A model generated the notes under the pieces. It saw only the letters and a list, made by a program, of their open reading frames with translations. It did no database searches and had not been told where the DNA came from. This document shows, one piece after another, positions 21,936-34,200 of a DNA stretch of 64,000 bases; within the stretch, counting starts at the first letter, position 1, and every line of letters begins with the position of its first letter. The translations under genes and the position numbers were made by a program. The stretch spans positions 806,001 to 870,000 of the forward strand of contig CADCXC010000014.1 of assembly GCA_902806595.1 (NCBI GenBank), given 5' to 3'. This DNA comes from Pyrenopolyporus hunteri (lineage: Eukaryota; Ascomycota; Sordariomycetes; Xylariales; Hypoxylaceae).

Positions 21936-23264
21936 ATGACAAGCCCCAAGATCAACGAGGCGCTGGCCCAGGTCCAGTCGTCTCCGGACCCAGCGTCCGC
22001 CTTCGAGAGCCTACTCACCAACCTGAAATCCATCTCGACGCCGGAAACCGTGTCCGACGACCTCAAGGCTATCGTCAACGCCATCTTCGACCCCCGCACC
22101 TCCTCGCAGATCGGCGTCGTCGCCCAACGCACCCTCCTCGGCACCTTCATCGGCGCCGTGCGCGGCTTCGACAACGCGGACCTGTGGGTGGACGTCGCCA
22201 ACCACGCCCTGGAAACCATCTCCTCCGCCAGCGGCCAGGCCTCGACTGCTACCGCCGCCGCCTCCGCCTCCGCAACGGGAACAACGTCATCGGGCACATT
22301 CACAGACCAGGTAGCGGCGCTGCTCGAGCTGGCGGCGGACGGGTACGAGGCCAACGAGGACAACGTGGCGGCGGCGCGCGCGCTGGCGGAGATCCCGCTC
22401 GACAGCTCGCAGCGGCGGGTGTCGGCGGAGGACCGGGTGCGCGTGTGGGTGCGGATCGTGCGGAACTACCTCGAGGTGGACGACACCACGTCGGCCGAGA
22501 CGTACCTGAACAAGCTCAAGAACGTCATCTACAAGGTATCCGACCCGGCGCTGAACCTGCACTTCCGGCTCTCGCAGGCGCGCATCCAGGACGCCAAGCG
22601 CGAGTTCCTGCCCGCCAGCCAGGCCTACCACGAGATCAGCCTGTCGCCGGCGGCCATCTCGGAGGAGGAGCGGCTGCACACGCTCAGCATGGCGGTCAAG
22701 TGCGCGATCCTGGCGCCGGCCGGCCCGCTGCGCAGCCGCGCGCTCGGCCGGCTGTTCAAGGACGAGCGCGCGCCCGGCCTGCCCGAGTTCGGGATGCTGG
22801 AGAAGATGTTCTTCGACCGGCTGCTGGGCGCCGCCGAGGTGCGCGCCTTCGCCGAGGGCCTGGCCCCGCACCAGCTGGCCACCACCGCCGACGGGTCGAC
22901 CGTCCTCGCGCGCGCCGTCGTCGAGCACAACCTGCTCGGCGCCTCCCGGCTCTACAGCAACATCGGCTTCGACGCCCTCGGCGAGCTCCTGGGCCTCGGG
23001 CCCGACCGCGCCGAGGACACGACGGCCAAGATGATCGAGCAGGGCCGCCTGGTCGGCCGCATCGACCAGATCGAGCGGATCATCTGGTTCGAGGGGGGCG
23101 AGGCCTCGGGCGAGAAGGGAAGCGGCCGCGCCGAGGTCACGGTGGGCAAGGAGATGAGGCGCTGGGATGCTAATGTGCAGAGCCTGGCCGAGGAGGTGGA
23201 GAACGTGACGAATGCGCTGCAGCGGGAATTCCCCGAATTTGTGGCCGCGAATCTGGTGGTATGA
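21936..23264 (+). CDS. csn4: COP9 signalosome subunit 4
   Basis: An intronless gene of 442 aa, close to the usual CSN4 length (about 400). Helical TPR-like repeats span about 1-290, with the conserved stretch VWVRIVRNYLEVDDTTSAETYLNKLKNVI near 175-205 and PASQAYHEISL near 230. The C-terminal PCI (winged-helix) domain covers about 290-400, with DGSTVLARAVVEHNLLGASRLYSNIGFDALGELL. Known role: a subunit of the CSN complex, which removes Nedd8 from cullin-RING ligases; in fungi it affects light response and development (CsnD in Aspergillus). Codons from about 22280 to 23100 are strongly GC-ending. It faces the SGNH hydrolase gene tail to tail with a 239-bp gap. Confidence 0.94.
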   Translation: MTSPKINEALAQVQSSPDPASAFESLLTNLKSISTPETVSDDLKAIVNAIFDPRTSSQIGVVAQRTLLGTFIGAVRGFDNADLWVDVANHALETISSASGQASTATAAASASATGTTSSGTFTDQVAALLELAADGYEANEDNVAAARALAEIPLDSSQRRVSAEDRVRVWVRIVRNYLEVDDTTSAETYLNKLKNVIYKVSDPALNLHFRLSQARIQDAKREFLPASQAYHEISLSPAAISEEERLHTLSMAVKCAILAPAGPLRSRALGRLFKDERAPGLPEFGMLEKMFFDRLLGAAEVRAFAEGLAPHQLATTADGSTVLARAVVEHNLLGASRLYSNIGFDALGELLGLGPDRAEDTTAKMIEQGRLVGRIDQIERIIWFEGGEASGEKGSGRAEVTVGKEMRRWDANVQSLAEEVENVTNALQREFPEFVAANLVV

Positions 23265-23503
23265 CGGAAGTCCGACGGAGGGGAAAATAAATCAGCAAGG
23301 GAAAGAACAAGGGGACATAACGCAGAGCAGGGAATTCTCAGGTTGTTAGTTCTGGCGTTTACCGGATAACGAACGAATGAATGCATATTATGGCGTCAAA
23401 GGAGATATGATTGCGACTTGGCGTTGGGAACAGAATTAACTCAGCGACATAGAACTTAGGAACGAACGAACAAGAATAAAACGAGGCATCTTAATATATT
23501 AAT

Positions 23504-24713
23504 CTAGTCTAGATCGCTCTTACGCACGATGATGTAGCCCTGGCTCAGCAATCGCGGGTTCCCTCTCTCCTCCTCGTATATCATGTCCTCGATGGCCTGC
23601 CTCTGTCGGGCGTTAGCGCCAATGCTACTGATGTCCGAGTCTTGGGCATCAGCAAGCCTTATGAACCTGATCAGCTCCGACGCGATCTTTTCGCCCACGA
23701 GGTTGTAGCCCTCCGCCGTCAGGTGTACGCCGTCCATCCGCCAGTACTTCGGCCTTTCAGAGGGAGCCATATCATGATATGGTATGGCGTTGTATAGGTC
23801 AAAGTAGTAACTATATAGCATGTTAATACTTGACGCCGGCGCTTGTCGAGGAACCAGCCGAAATCGGATTGAGACATAAACCCCCCTCATTGAAGATGGC
23901 GAATAAAGCGACACTTACAAATTATGCTTTTTATACGCCTTAATAGCTTTGTTCACCTCATCCCGCCGCTCTTTGACGTCCTTGTACCCGGCTCGAGTGT
24001 CCGGTATCGTGAGGGCGAGCACCTTGCTACCTCTTGATAGTGGGATATCCCATGTCCGCTTTAAGCCAGCGACTATATCGTCTACGGAGCTGCCCCAACC
24101 TAAGTCGCTATATAATGCAAACCCCCAGGTTAGCTATTAGCTTTCTAGGCGGCACCGCCTCGCCGACTCCCTCCCCCTTCAAGGAGTGAGAAGTATGGAC
24201 AGACGGGTACGCGGAGCGAAAGCAAAATGGGGAGATGGCCTACTTTGTTCCGCCAAGAACTATAGTCCAGTCGTACCACTCCGATCTCTTCTTCCCTACG
24301 AAACATGATTAGTTTACAGTCGAATAGTTTTTGCCTTATATAGTGTCTTATGGGGCAGAATAAAATGAGAGTGGGCAGATATGGTAATGCACAGAACTAT
24401 AGATGTGATATAAATAAGCTAGGGGCTAGAGTCCTGCGCCGTAGAACTGAGATATTCTCTGTATTGTGTAGGTAGGGTGGTAGGTTAATGAATAAGGAAG
24501 CTTACATGCGTCCCGCATGCGATCGTAAAACGAGCCCCGCGTTACCAAATCGCCCGGCACCCCATCGACCTCGTACTGAATCTCGCCGTAGCCATGGCCC
24601 AAAAGGGCGTCTTCGAGCTTCTCGGTAAGTTTCTCCGCGTACGGCTGGCCCACCGGAAACCCGGACGTCAGCGAGTCGCCGAAGCAGAGGATGCGCAGCG
24701 TCCGCCTAGACAT
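23504..24713 (-). CDS. SGNH/GDSL-type hydrolase, probably intracellular
   Basis: Four exons, 24713-24506, 24295-24244, 24107-23919 and 23810-23504, give 251 aa. The 52-bp second exon restores the diagnostic GGTND block exactly, which supports the model. Catalytic pattern: FGDSLTSG with Ser14; Asn87 in VLGGTND; and Asp176/His179 in RMDGVHLTAEGY. The N-terminus is Arg-rich with no signal peptide. Known family: esterases, lipases and acyl-thioesterases with an SGNH catalytic site. The substrate cannot be read from the sequence. The tail (NPRLLSQGYIIVRKSDLD) is unremarkable. Confidence 0.9.
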
Positions 24714-26977
24714 CTGGCTGGTAGAGGGCTCCCGGGAAGGGAGGATTGGAACGGGATGAGAGTTTCGATGTTGGGAGCAGATCGAGTTAGCGAATAGCGA
24801 TATGGGAAAGGATGGATAGACAGCTAAAGGTGGGTGGTGATCACGAGGTCGATGAGAGGATAGGCAGAACCCGATCTAGACGTCAACACATTCAGAAGCG
24901 CCGGAGAATAAGCTAGAGGTGTACGTAATGCTGCTCAGTATATACGAGTTTAATAGAATAATAATAGAAGTGGGTATTTCCGACACGTTAGCAGGAAGAT
25001 AATGAGATGACTCGCAAAGAGGTAAGTGAAGTAAGAGGAATGTGAAATGAGGCTGAAAGACGAAGGAGTAATGTGAAGAGTTGATCAGGTCCCGAAGGTC
25101 GAAGGCGTTCAACGAGGGAGGTACTGTAGGTAGGTACCTAGGTACATAGGTACATATGTATTACCTAAAGGGCTGAATGCAGCGGCAATGGTGCGTCAGG
25201 CAGCTGCCACCCCTCCCAACAAGTCAGGTAAAGTCAAGCCTGGATAAAGATGGCGGCAGCTACGATAAAGCTTAAGAGCCGAAGTGGGGAGGGAGCCGGG
25301 ATCAGGCTCGTAGCCGTCTCAGCCCTGTGACGCCAACTGGAAAATTCCTGCCGTTCTTGTCGTCAAGTGATTAGACCCTTAGGACCCTTATTGTCTTTCC
25401 CTTTCCTATTCCCTTTTTAGCCTCACGTCTGCTCATACCTGTCATTTATTATTTATTGTCTAAGATGTCTGTCGAGGGCGAGGGTCATAGGACACGGTCA
25501 AACGTATATGCGTATATCCGTTGGGGTTCATTACGTCAATTTTTACGGCAGGTACTTAGTCGATATACATGTTATATCATGCGTCCCCTTTCGAAACGGC
25601 ACGTTCGTATAACTCTATGAATCAAGTCGCACGCGCACAAGCCTTATTTATATGCGTAAGTGGGTACGTAGGTGGTATACATACCTACCCAACTTATAGT
25701 TTGGTGAGAAGATCTGAACCCCTAGAAGATGTGGGAGTAAGTGTGTTATATTGGTGTAGGTTTTCTAGTGTGTACTCTTTGAAGCGAAGCGAAATATATA
25801 CCCTTTATACAGTGTCGCGCTTTCCTTTGGATGCATCTCAGAGCTTCTTGCCCCACGTTGAGCCCACGCGGTTGGGGTTGAACCATCCACTTCCTCTTAT
25901 CCACAGCCCCAACACGATAAGTTCTCTTCCCTAAAACTCATACCGGAGGGGGCACTTTTTACGCCGTATCTAAAGCATAGCCGAAACAAATAATAGAAAC
26001 TCTATCGCACAGTCCCCGTATCACAGTAACCGATTCAAAACTACCTAGTGATCGTCAAAGCAGGGGCCCGGCGAAGCTTGTACAAGTGGCCGAATCGGGA
26101 TCTACTCCGAGTGCGAAGGAGAGGTTGATGAGCACAGCAACTGTCGAAGAGAGAGGCCGACGATCATCATTATAAAAGGTGGGAATCCTAAGAGTTAAGT
26201 TTTAGGCGTATAATAGAAATAGGTATGATATCATCTAAGACTACCTTACATAGGTGCGTACGTGGGACGTGGGTCCGATGGGTCGTGATAGACGTTCGCT
26301 CCGTAAATACAACTTCTAAAAATGCTAGTGGAAATATCCTTTATTTAGGGTTAGTAGTAATAACCAACGAGGAAAGTTACGCGCATTCTTATACGTAAGG
26401 TGAAATTCGATTCTAATGGAATCACGAATCGATAGACGTCGTAGGTGTCGCGAGGATAGGGTGGTTCGCAAAACTAGACCTAATTCCTAGAGACTACCTA
26501 TATAATTCCATCATCAAAGAAACGGTAGCACCATAATGAATGTGAATTTCCACGTTTCGATCTATAGCAATTCAAGTCGATCACATACATACATGATAAG
26601 GAATCGCTCTGACATAGTAGCGAGAATAAGCGCTTAGGTAATTTCTGTACGCCACTTCATGCTGAGGATGCGACAACCCTTCCTGCGAGGGAAGAGGTAG
26701 AGGATGCAGTATTTACATAGAAAACTGAGTGCCCTGGACTCATGCGATGCCTCTCTACCGGATTATATAAAATTTTATCGTTTCCCACCCCGACTTAAGC
26801 AAAAAAAAAAAAAAGAAAAGAAAAAGAAAAAAAATACTGAAGAGTGCGCGCCTCCTTTCAGAGTAACCTTATCTTCACGAATGCTTGGATATTAAGAGAA
26901 AACCTTGAGATCGTGAGACTAACAATGAATCCGAAATACTGGTGGGTGCGTCCAGATGTTATACGACGTTCAAAAGA
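24714..26977. other. Gene-poor 2.3-kb interval
   Basis: Contains the promoter of the SGNH gene and the 3' flank of caf120. An AGGTACCT cluster lies at about 25136-25165 and an A/G-rich simple-sequence tract at about 26801-26835. Open frames here are short and show no splice-supported continuation. Confidence 0.5.
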
Positions 26978-29900
26978 TTAGAATGCTTGGCCGTGGTAGG
27001 GATGAGAAGGTTGACCTCGCCCACCTGGAGGTGGACTTTGGGCTGGATACTGGGCATGAGGTGACGGCATGCCCTGGGGGTTGAAACGAGGATCGAAGCT
27101 ACCGGGGGTTGGAGAGCGGAATCCCGGTCCTGGTGGCGACCAGCCGCCTTCTTGTTCAAAGGGTAACGGACTAGGGCTTCCATAGTTACCGCGGCCCATA
27201 TTTGAGTACATGCCAGAAGGCGGTGGCATGCTAGGCGGCGACATGGGCTGTTGATACTGTTGCATGGCCTGCTGTTGTTGCCGTTGATTAATGGCGTGCT
27301 GAGCAGCCTGACTACTCCAGCCTTGTTTCATTTGCTGTTTTTCCCGCTCTCTAGCCTCGATAGCACCGACTAGGCCCGCGCTGGTTTGTGGAGGATTTTT
27401 ATTGCCGGCCATGTTAATCAACGGGGAGCCTGTTACTCGCGCCACATGTTCCTGTTCCCGAGCGGATAGATGAAAGTCGTTACCCCCTTGACCACCGAGA
27501 ACCGCACCAGCACCCCGAGAACCGGGCCGTTGCAGGAGATCTTGCGAATTGCTACGGGAGTGCGTACCGCCAATATAATCTTGGCCTTGCCCTCGGTTTA
27601 GCGGAGGGGTTGGCGTGCCCGCTCTAAATCCGCCGAGAGTATTTCCCGAGGAATGCCTCTGGTGAACATAGTGTGGCGTAGCAGCCGCAGCCGCCGCCCG
27701 TTGTTGAACGTACTCCTCAGCGGAGAAACCATGCCCTCCAGGAACAGATCCGGGGGTCGCTGGTTGCCAGATGACGCTTCGTCGAGCTGTATCATCCGAC
27801 TCCTGGCGGCTATGTCCAATATCAGGCGATTTGCGCGGGGGTATATGGCCTGGCGACTGAGAACGAGCGCTAGGAGAGAATGATCTTGGCAGCGGTGTCT
27901 TCGTTTGTGGTATTGCTCCATAGTTAAGGGTAGGACCGAAATCTATGTTCGGAATGTCGAAATCGCGCCCAGCCTGGGATGAATCATCCGCGTTTCCTAT
28001 TGTACGAAGGACACCCGCTCGCGGCCGCTCACGCTCGCTCGAGGATGCCGTATCCGTCGAAGGGCGAGAACTGGCATAATCGGGACTATCGGTTGACGCC
28101 GTGTCATCGTAACGGCTGCTTGACTGGCTTTTGCCGGTATCCATGCGTTGAACGCCGGAGTTTGGTGGGGCCCGATGCCCCGTGTTAAGGGGACGAATCT
28201 GGCCCAACCCAGTCACGTCGATGCGGTTACCCGTGAGACTTCCACTACTTGTGGATGGGGTCTGTGGCGTTACGTCACCGCGACCCTGTCGATTCTGTAG
28301 ACTGTCACTGCGAGCGGGGAGAGGCTTTCTGTGGACGGGAGGGGAAGTATTAAGCGGAGGTAAAGGCTGGCGGTTAGCAGGAGAGCTCGGTCTGTCCGGA
28401 CCACCATGACCCGGCGGTCCTTGGGGCGGATAACCACGATACATATTGTTATTAGGCGGGTAATTGGGTCGGCCACGTCCCGCAGGCATGTTTGGTGGAG
28501 GCCCGCCACGGCCTCTACCGGGAGGAGGCATGCCGTGTGGTGGTCCTCGCTGTCCTGGGTGGGCGTTCCCCGGCGGCGGTCCATATCCAGGTGGTGGGGG
28601 ACCCCGATTGCTAGATGCGGTACCAGGTCGAGAACCGGGTGTATTTGGTCGTGGTCCCGGTCCTGGACTTGGCCCTCGCGGGCCGGGAGCTGGGGGGCTC
28701 ATCATATTCCGATTTAGCGGTGATCCGGATCGTACGCCTACGGGGCCCATCTGAGGCGGCGGCAGCCCGGGCTGGCTTTCATTTAGAACTTCACGAGACC
28801 CGGCATTAGCAGACATCCCAGCGTTGTTGGCGTGAGTATGTACCGGAGGTTGTTGACCATGACGGTCAGGTTCCTGTGGCGGCCCACGGTGCATCTCGCC
28901 GCTCCTTTCGTTATCCAATAGTGCCTCACCAGCGGGGGCGCCACCAGCGTTCGTGAGCTGCGCAAGGGTGGTCATGGAGAGTCGGCTATTAGCACGGCGC
29001 ATCTCTGGCGAATGGTACGGTCGAGTCGTGGGTACGTGGCCCGGCGCATGAGAGAACCTAGGGGGTTGAGATACCGGCTCCGGAGTTGGCATCCTCCGCA
29101 TGCCTTCGAAGTCGCGAATCGGCGCCTCTGCTCGCTCTTCGTCAGAACTTATCCGTTCCGGAGTTGCTGCGAAATCGTTCATGAGGGCGCGGGCCGGATT
29201 GGGTCCCCTCGTCGATGAGGCAGGGCTCGACGCATAGGAACTATCTTGCTGTGGAAGCGGTTGTGGGGGTACCGGACCAGATACATGGGAATCCGACGCA
29301 TTGCGAGCATGGCCAGACTTATTTCCGCCCATCCCGGCCGGGTTGCCCTGTTGGTCTGCGGCGGGGGGCGCCGAACCAGTGTTGGTAGGCGGTCGACTAC
29401 CGAGCGACATGGACCGCGACGTGCGAACAGGCGGGGGTGCTTCATCGGCGAAGCCGACACGAGGTTTTGAGGCGCCCCCGGTGCCGGTACCAAAGCTAAG
29501 GCGTTTATTCTTGGTACTGTTCTGGCCCGAACTGGCGCTCTCTCCGTCGTCCGTGGCATTCATACGGGTACCGGTCAGCTCCTTGAGCTTCTTTCTCCAT
29601 TCCCGTTCGTTCCAACTCGAACTACCTTCAGTTAAGATCAACCCGGCCACATCCATCAACTCTAGGTAACCGTAACGCTTGTGTTTAGGCATCGCAAACA
29701 TGAGGGATCTCGAGTCCAGAACACTAGCAACCAGTCTTCCCGGACGTCCGTACAGGCCAAAGGTGTCCCAGGTGGGGAATAAGAATCTCAGCATCATTTC
29801 AAAGCCGCTGACAGCTGGATGCACTTCGGGCATAATGAACACGAAGCCCTCGCTCTCCGTCGGAGGGTCCGAGTGGATGGTGATGTTCCCCTCAATCTTG

Positions 29901-31221
29901 ATCAATGTCGAAGCATCAATCAAAGATTTCGCCTGAGGATATAGAGCATATGCCGAATAAGCGTCGGTGATAGTCGCTATCGGGAGCATCTTCTTGTTCT
30001 TCTTCTCTTTCCTGCTGTCGTAGAATTTTATGTCTCCCTTCAGTAGCGGAGCATGCGAGCGGTCATATGGCGATTTCTTCTTGTGCTCCTTCTGAGCCTT
30101 TTGATATTCCTTCTCATCTGGCGGCGAGATGACGCACCAACATCGCCTCCACGGCACACCAGCACCAAACCGGACTCTGACCCATTGGTCCATCGGCGTT
30201 CGTGCCCTCTCCATAATGACACCAATGTTGTTTAGTGTCTTGCCCTTGCCCGCAATCAATGCACCGGTATAGGCTTCTTGAAGGGTCGAATGCTCGAACA
30301 TAGCAAGTCGGATACCAGCGGTCCATTGGATGAGCGAATGCCGGGAATTGAAGTGTAACAAGTAGCGATTTCGCCCAGCCGTCGATATGCTTAGGATGTT
30401 CTGTAAGGGAGTCTCGTCGCTGGACCTAGTGGGTAGCGATTCGATCTAAAGACACGTTAGCCTAAGGTCCTCCCTCTTCTCGAAGTATTGTTCTCTTCAG
30501 CCCGTTGACGTCCATAGAGTTCTTACCATTTTGATAGAAGCATCCGTCAAGTTCAGGAACTTAGGTAGAACCTCTCCATCCTCACCGGCGGCGTCCAACT
30601 CGGCCGCATCCCAAAGGGATAATACGGTTCCCACGAGCTGCGCAAAGCATTCCGTCCAAGTGCGGTCCGAATTGGCCTTTCCCTCTGGAAGATGTTAGAG
30701 CTGTAATGAGACTGACCTGTCATTCGTGGTGAGAGCTTACGGGTATTCTGGTCGTCTAGTTTCAAGAAATATCCTTCCTGGTATAGCTTGTTCGCATGGC
30801 TATTCAGAAAGGTAAAGATAGGCTGAAGCTCGGGTATCGTATCTTCGTTGACATCCATGAGGGGCGGTTGGTAGGTCTGTACCATAGACAACGGCCTCGA
30901 TGAGCTGCGACTCGTGGTTCTGCGGTGCGTTTCGCGCGATATGGGAGATGCGGCTACAGGGGAGCTGTCATGGTCAACCCGTATTGTGGATGCCGGAATT
31001 GGTGTCGAGACGGCGCGGGATCGAGTTCGGGAACGGAAACCGCCCACGTTTATTATATGGTGGCTTTTGTGAGTATGATTTGCGTGGTTCGGATCTGACT
31101 TGCCGTTCGTTGTGGGGGCTTGGCTGTTCGGTGGTGACGAAGAGGGAGTGGGAGAAGCACTGTGGACGTTTTTCGGGTCGCCGTTGAGCTGGGAATGGTG
31201 AGAACCGGAGAATTGGGACAT
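26978..31221 (-). CDS. caf120: Caf120-like PH-domain protein, CCR4-NOT associated
   Basis: Three exons, 31221-30741, 30684-30527 and 30445-26978, predict 1368 aa. Residues 1-125 are Ser/Pro/His-rich. From about 128 the sequence IPELQPIFTFLNSHANKLYQEGYFLKLDD opens a split PH domain that runs through TWTECFAQLVGTVLSLWDAAELDA to LLHFNSRHSLIQWTAGIRLAMFE. A second PH-like module follows (WVRVRFGAGVPWRRCWCVISPP ... FVFIMPEVHPAVSGFEMMLRF). After about residue 480 the protein is a long Pro/Gly/Gln-rich disordered tail ending PSHPYHGQAF. Known: yeast Caf120 and Skg3 share this architecture. Caf120 was found with the CCR4-NOT deadenylase and Skg3 localises to the bud neck. Lipid binding and a role at growth sites are inferred. 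The start chosen is MSQFSGSHH. Confidence 0.92.
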
Positions 31222-34200
31222 AAACGAGAGCACTTTTAATCCCAGGAGGGCACAACGTTAGCATTAACGGGGCTTGCATTAACGAAGCTTGCATAAACGG
31301 GGGGTGGAATGAACGGGTTTGATGCATTGATTGGGTTAATTGCGGGATTGGGGGCGGGTGGGTAGTGGGACGATCGAGGGGAGAGAAGGGCGAAGCCATG
31401 TGTCAAAGCGTCGTATGCTTATGTCGGGGTCCAGGGTCGAGGATAGCGTGAGCAACCGCCATGGAACTTAAAAACGTAGAAGGTTAAGCCCGAACAACGC
31501 ATGTTCAGGCACCCCCCAGGGGGCCTAGGCGCGCAGTAGCGTAAAACTGCCCCCTTCGTAGCACTGGACTGGACTAGACCAGACCTAACCTCCAGCTCTT
31601 GCCTGCGTTGTAGGTACATTGTATGTAGGTAGGTCCAGGTAAATTTTTTAGGTTGTAGGGATCGGGGATCAAGGGGGTTGCAGCGGGTAGGTATGTACAA
31701 TACAAAGCGTATTCGACTTTTACCAGATGATGAGCAGAAGTCAAATTCTTGTAAGACAACCACCGTAACCGCAAATCCGCAAACCGCAGACCACAAAAAA
31801 AAAAGACACCACGAAGCCACAACCCCGTACAACCAAGACAGGGACCCGGGAGTACGGCACAACTTTCGGTGTGCACCAGCCAAGCCCAGCAGCAGGGTTA
31901 TTTTCTTTGTGACGGCCAGGAATGCGACGATGCGAAGATTGATACTCATTTTGCTGACGCTAACAGCAGTGTGGCCAGAACTCGCCAGCTTTCAGGCTTT
32001 CAGGCTTTCGTTTGTGCGTATAGTAGGGGGTGGAAATAGGTGTCATGGTGTACGCGTACGTCGTTTGACATAGATAGATATGCTTGTGCAGGGTATGATA
32101 TGATGAATGCTGCTCTAGAATGCAACTTGCGAGATCCTTGGTTCTGGTCGGATGGGAAGGCCAAAGGAAGGAAAGACAAGACAAGGAATAGAAACTGGGT
32201 TTACTAACCGCGATTCCGAGCCATCTTGACCTCAAGACGGACTCAGCTGTTCCTGACAAAGAAGAACGGACAGCAGATACAGATGGGCAGACAGACGATA
32301 TCTTATTCCATCGGACAAGCCTGGAAAACCGTTGGACTAGAGATTGCTTGAGGTAAAGCGCAAGGGCGGTGGCCCACAAGGAACGGTTCGGCGGATGATG
32401 ACGATCTCAAATCCTGTCGACTTTTTTTTTCGATATTAGTAAGATGCTATTCGGTCGTACTTAAAAGCGTATGTATTAATATCCGTCGAGGAGATTGAAA
32501 AGAAGGAAAAAAACCCAGTAATGAAATAGTTGGAGTAGAATGAATCTAGATTATAGGTTAAAGATGCGAAAGACCGAAAATCCAAACAGCCAGATCTGAA
32601 CTGCTTCGCAAGCGCAAGCAGGTGGGCGGATAGGCTGGTTTTGTAGCTTGGGCTCTTAAGTGTCTCCACGCGATACGAACTTGTGGAATGCGAGGGAAGG
32701 GTAAAGTCTCGGAACCCCATATACCATGTACGAATCGATATCCTGCGACAAAGATCAGGTGGCCTGGCCTCCTCTTTCACAACCAAGCTCTCCTAAACAA
32801 TTCCCTATTTTGTATCTTGTATTCCCTAAAGAAAATCGAGTTCGAGCTTGAGGCCAAGCGACGAGTGCTTTGTTGAGGGGAATCTGAGCCAGTATAAATT
32901 GTTATGCCGCCGCCCGCCAAGCCGTTGCCGCAATGCGGAAGCGCCGGACAAGCCTGGTATAATTATCCCAGTAGGATATAATTACACTATTGAGAGAACG
33001 CTATATCCCGGGGCTAGGCTTCGTGGTTCGGCTACTAACTCATAAAATTAAGCGGTAGCGAGAGAAGCAGCAGAGAGCGGACCTTTCGAACAATAATTGA
33101 TATGGAAATGGGCAGATTGCCGGCTCGTTGCTTTAAGAAGGAGAATGATTGCATGGGCTCCTATCTACCTATCTATCCAGATGTCTATCTGTCATCCATA
33201 ATAACAAGCTGGTATGTCAACATAAGAAAAAGCTGATGACAAAAAGCTTGAGAGCAAGGGCCTACGTCAGTCTGCAAGACGGTAATCATTAACGATGGCT
33301 GGTAGGTAATGGTAACCTCATAGCATGGGCACACTCAAATTCTTGTTCGGAGATACCGCCTCTTGCTCTAGTTGGTACACATATAGCTTAGCCTATCACG
33401 CTACCGGAAAGCTACAGTATTGTACAGGTATGTAGGCTGAGAATGCCTACCTACGAGGCATGCATGAATAGCAATAATAGTACGAGTATAATGTGCAATA
33501 ATGGATGACTTTACGGGTCCCTTGGCTGAAAGGACGCGGGCGTATAAGGCACGTATACGGACATATGCAAATATATACGTACGTCCCTTGGCGTTGTATT
33601 AGTACTGTACATGTGAAAACTACCTAGACATGGATGGTGCCGATCAGTCAATCGTCCGCCAGTTTACAGCCAAGCACCTGCTGATGATATATATGAAGTG
33701 TCTACTGGTGGTTGACCAACCTAACGTCTTCACCTAAACTTGAAAATGTACGGGGAGGGGGGCCATATTTAAAAAGGTATGTCTAAGATCAATGTGACAG
33801 TCACCAACATCATGTAAAGCATCTTATTGTCGTTGATTTCCATCATAGTTCGAATTAAGTTTTGAATCAACGGCCATGGATTCACCAAGTAATCAGCATT
33901 CATGAATAGAAACGCGCTACCACGGTCCCTGCCGATAGAAACGATTGGATGGTAGGGGGTGCCGGGTGAGACGGATACTTCCATATGTGTGGATGCGTAT
34001 GACCAACCTCGATATTTTTTTTTATCTTCCTATTCTTCGTCTGCAAAACATGCCCACCCCCAAAGATGGGTTAATGCTCTAGTTAGACTTTGACGTGGCA
34101 TACCTGCTAGGTCATTGTTAGTGAAAAAAATCCACGACCCTGACATGTTTAGGATCTGCACGCGCCTAAGTTGTATCGCAGCGGTTCCTAGTTCGCAGAA

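Noticed and set aside
22184..23173. 329-codon second frame inside csn4
   Set aside because: It is an overlapping frame created by GC-rich codons and encodes repetitive Arg/Gly/Ala sequence. The CSN4 frame is clearly the coding one.
31419..31949. 176-codon minus-strand frame upstream of caf120
   Set aside because: It overlaps other frames of similar quality, has no domain, and sits where the caf120 promoter is expected.
33769..33984. 71-codon minus-strand frame with hydrophobic end
   Set aside because: It is isolated and short, with no splice-linked partner. Kept only as a note in the interval entry.
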